Below are positions 5,507 through 6,541 of a stretch of DNA of 6,541 bases, piece by piece. Source of the DNA: Chryseobacterium gleum (GTDB lineage Bacteria > Bacteroidota > Bacteroidia > Flavobacteriales_D > Crocinitomicaceae); the NCBI GenBank assembly GCA_943326825.2, contig CALPUT020000145.1:1-6541 (forward strand), in the 5' to 3' direction. Every line of letters starts with the position of its first letter. Position 1 is the first letter of the stretch. A program made the translations under genes and the position numbers. The notes beneath the pieces were generated by a model. That model was not told the DNA's origin. It was given only the letters and a program-made list of their open reading frames with translations, and did no database searches.

Positions 5507-6541
5507 ATGAAAATTGAACAATTAGTACCTCTGATTATTTTACTTCCTTTAATAGGTGGTATTATAAACGGCGTTATTGGAAAACGATTACCAAAAATGG
5601 TAGTTGGATCAATCGCGACAGCCGTTATGTTTGTATCTTTCTTTTTAGCATTGAATGTATTCTTTCAATTGAATGAAGCAACTATTATAAACCTTTTTAC
5701 AATTATTCGTTTAGATGACTTTTCATTATTTGCTAGATTATTAGTGGATGATTTATCTATTTGGATGACATTAATTGTAACTGGAATCGGATCTTTGATT
5801 CACTTATTCTCTATGGGTTATATGAGTCATGATAAAGGTTATTACAAATTCTTTACTTACTTAAACTTATTCATCTTCGCAATGTTAATCCTAATCCTAG
5901 GAAGTAACTATTTCATGTTATTCTTTGGATGGGAAGGTGTAGGTATCTGTTCTTATTTATTAATCGGTTTCCATTATAGCGATGAAAACAAAGGATTATT
6001 AAATGGTTTAGCTGCTAGAAAAGCATTCATCATGAATAGAATAGGGGATTTAGGTTTATTAATAGGTCTTTTCTTGCTATTAGCAACATTTGGAACGTTA
6101 GAATATACAGAAGTAGCAGCAAAATTGGCTGAATTATCTCCTTCTAATTGGATGTTATTTGGAATTACATTCTGTTTATTTGTTGGTGCAACTGGTAAAT
6201 CAGCTCAAATTCCATTGTTTACTTGGTTACCAGACGCTATGGCGGGACCAACTCCTGTTTCTGCATTGATTCACGCTGCAACAATGGTAACAGCTGGTAT
6301 TTTCTTAGTTGTACGTTCTAATTTCTTATTTGAATTAGCTCCAGCAACTCAAGATATCATGTTATATGTTGGTTTAGCAACTTCATTGGTAGCTGCTTTT
6401 ATAGCAATGCGTCAAAACGATATCAAAAAAGTATTAGCTTATTCTACTGTTTCTCAATTAGGTTTCATTTTTGTTGCATTAGGAATGGGAGCATACACAG
6501 CTGCAATTTTCCACGTAACAACTCATGCTTTCTTTAAAGCA
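5507..6541 (+). CDS. nuoL: NADH-quinone oxidoreductase subunit L, N-terminal part (3' end outside window)
   Basis: An open frame starts with ATG five bases after the nuoK stop and continues for 345 codons to the window edge without a stop. NuoL is the distal antiporter-like proton-pumping subunit of the membrane arm; the family is usually over 600 residues, so roughly half is visible. The N-terminus MKIEQLVPLIILLPLIGGII fits the first helix, and several more hydrophobic segments follow. Key residues of the proton channel are present: Glu143 in LFFGWEGVGICSYLLIGF, Lys230 in FVGATGKSAQIPLFTWLPDA, and His256 in PTPVSALIHAATMVTAG. K307/K308 in DIKKVLAYSTVSQLGF and the HVTTHAFFKA motif at 336-345 also match the family. 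The order nuoK-nuoL is the usual one. NuoM and NuoN also have this antiporter-like fold, but the WEGVG wording, the N-terminal region and the gene order favour NuoL. Confidence 0.96.
   Translation, partial: MKIEQLVPLIILLPLIGGIINGVIGKRLPKMVVGSIATAVMFVSFFLALNVFFQLNEATIINLFTIIRLDDFSLFARLLVDDLSIWMTLIVTGIGSLIHLFSMGYMSHDKGYYKFFTYLNLFIFAMLILILGSNYFMLFFGWEGVGICSYLLIGFHYSDENKGLLNGLAARKAFIMNRIGDLGLLIGLFLLLATFGTLEYTEVAAKLAELSPSNWMLFGITFCLFVGATGKSAQIPLFTWLPDAMAGPTPVSALIHAATMVTAGIFLVVRSNFLFELAPATQDIMLYVGLATSLVAAFIAMRQNDIKKVLAYSTVSQLGFIFVALGMGAYTAAIFHVTTHAFFKA

Noticed and set aside
1..6541. Mobile elements, CRISPR arrays, tRNA/rRNA genes or a foreign insertion
   Set aside because: No repeat arrays, transposase-like frames, inverted terminal repeats or RNA-gene signatures were seen, and base composition and codon choice look uniform throughout.

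Overview
The window is the interior of a respiratory complex I (NADH:quinone oxidoreductase, nuo) operon. All genes are on the + strand and they are packed with almost no intergenic space. In order they are the 3' end of nuoD, complete nuoE, nuoF, nuoG, nuoH, nuoI, nuoJ and nuoK, and the 5' part of nuoL, which runs off the right edge. There is no RNA gene, mobile element, CRISPR array, repeat family or convincing terminator, and the longest gap between genes is 18 bases.

The likely source is a member of the Bacteroidota, probably an aerobic Flavobacteriales-like bacterium. Four things point there: AT-rich coding DNA, starts without clear Shine-Dalgarno sequences, protein wording typical of that phylum (for example the NuoF N-terminus and the NuoH quinone-loop motif), and a short NuoG of 322 residues that lacks the large molybdopterin-type C-terminal domain. 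The nuoEFG genes are present, which fits an NADH-oxidising enzyme and not the EFG-less complex of Bacteroides-type anaerobes. This assignment comes from remembered family patterns, not from a search.

Layout: positions 1-195 encode the end of the quinone-module subunit NuoD. Positions 198-3063 encode the NADH-oxidising N module: NuoE (2Fe-2S N1a), NuoF (FMN, NADH site, 4Fe-4S N3) and NuoG (2Fe-2S N1b, 4Fe-4S N5 and N4, plus a further cysteine group). Positions 3063-4661 encode NuoH (the membrane quinone-chamber subunit) and NuoI (4Fe-4S N6a and N6b). Positions 4661-6541 encode membrane proton-translocation subunits NuoJ, NuoK and the N-terminal part of NuoL. Electrons would pass from NADH to FMN on NuoF, through the NuoG and NuoI clusters to quinone at the NuoD/NuoH interface, and drive proton pumping through NuoH, J, K, L and the subunits that presumably follow (NuoM and NuoN).

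This is mostly an ordinary, well-conserved housekeeping operon. The points most worth a second look are the minimal NuoG and its C-terminal cysteine pattern, which resembles the off-pathway cluster N7 with altered spacing. Smaller observations are the three TAATG stop/start overlaps and two cysteines in the NuoH quinone-chamber loop. I see no evidence for a previously undescribed system.
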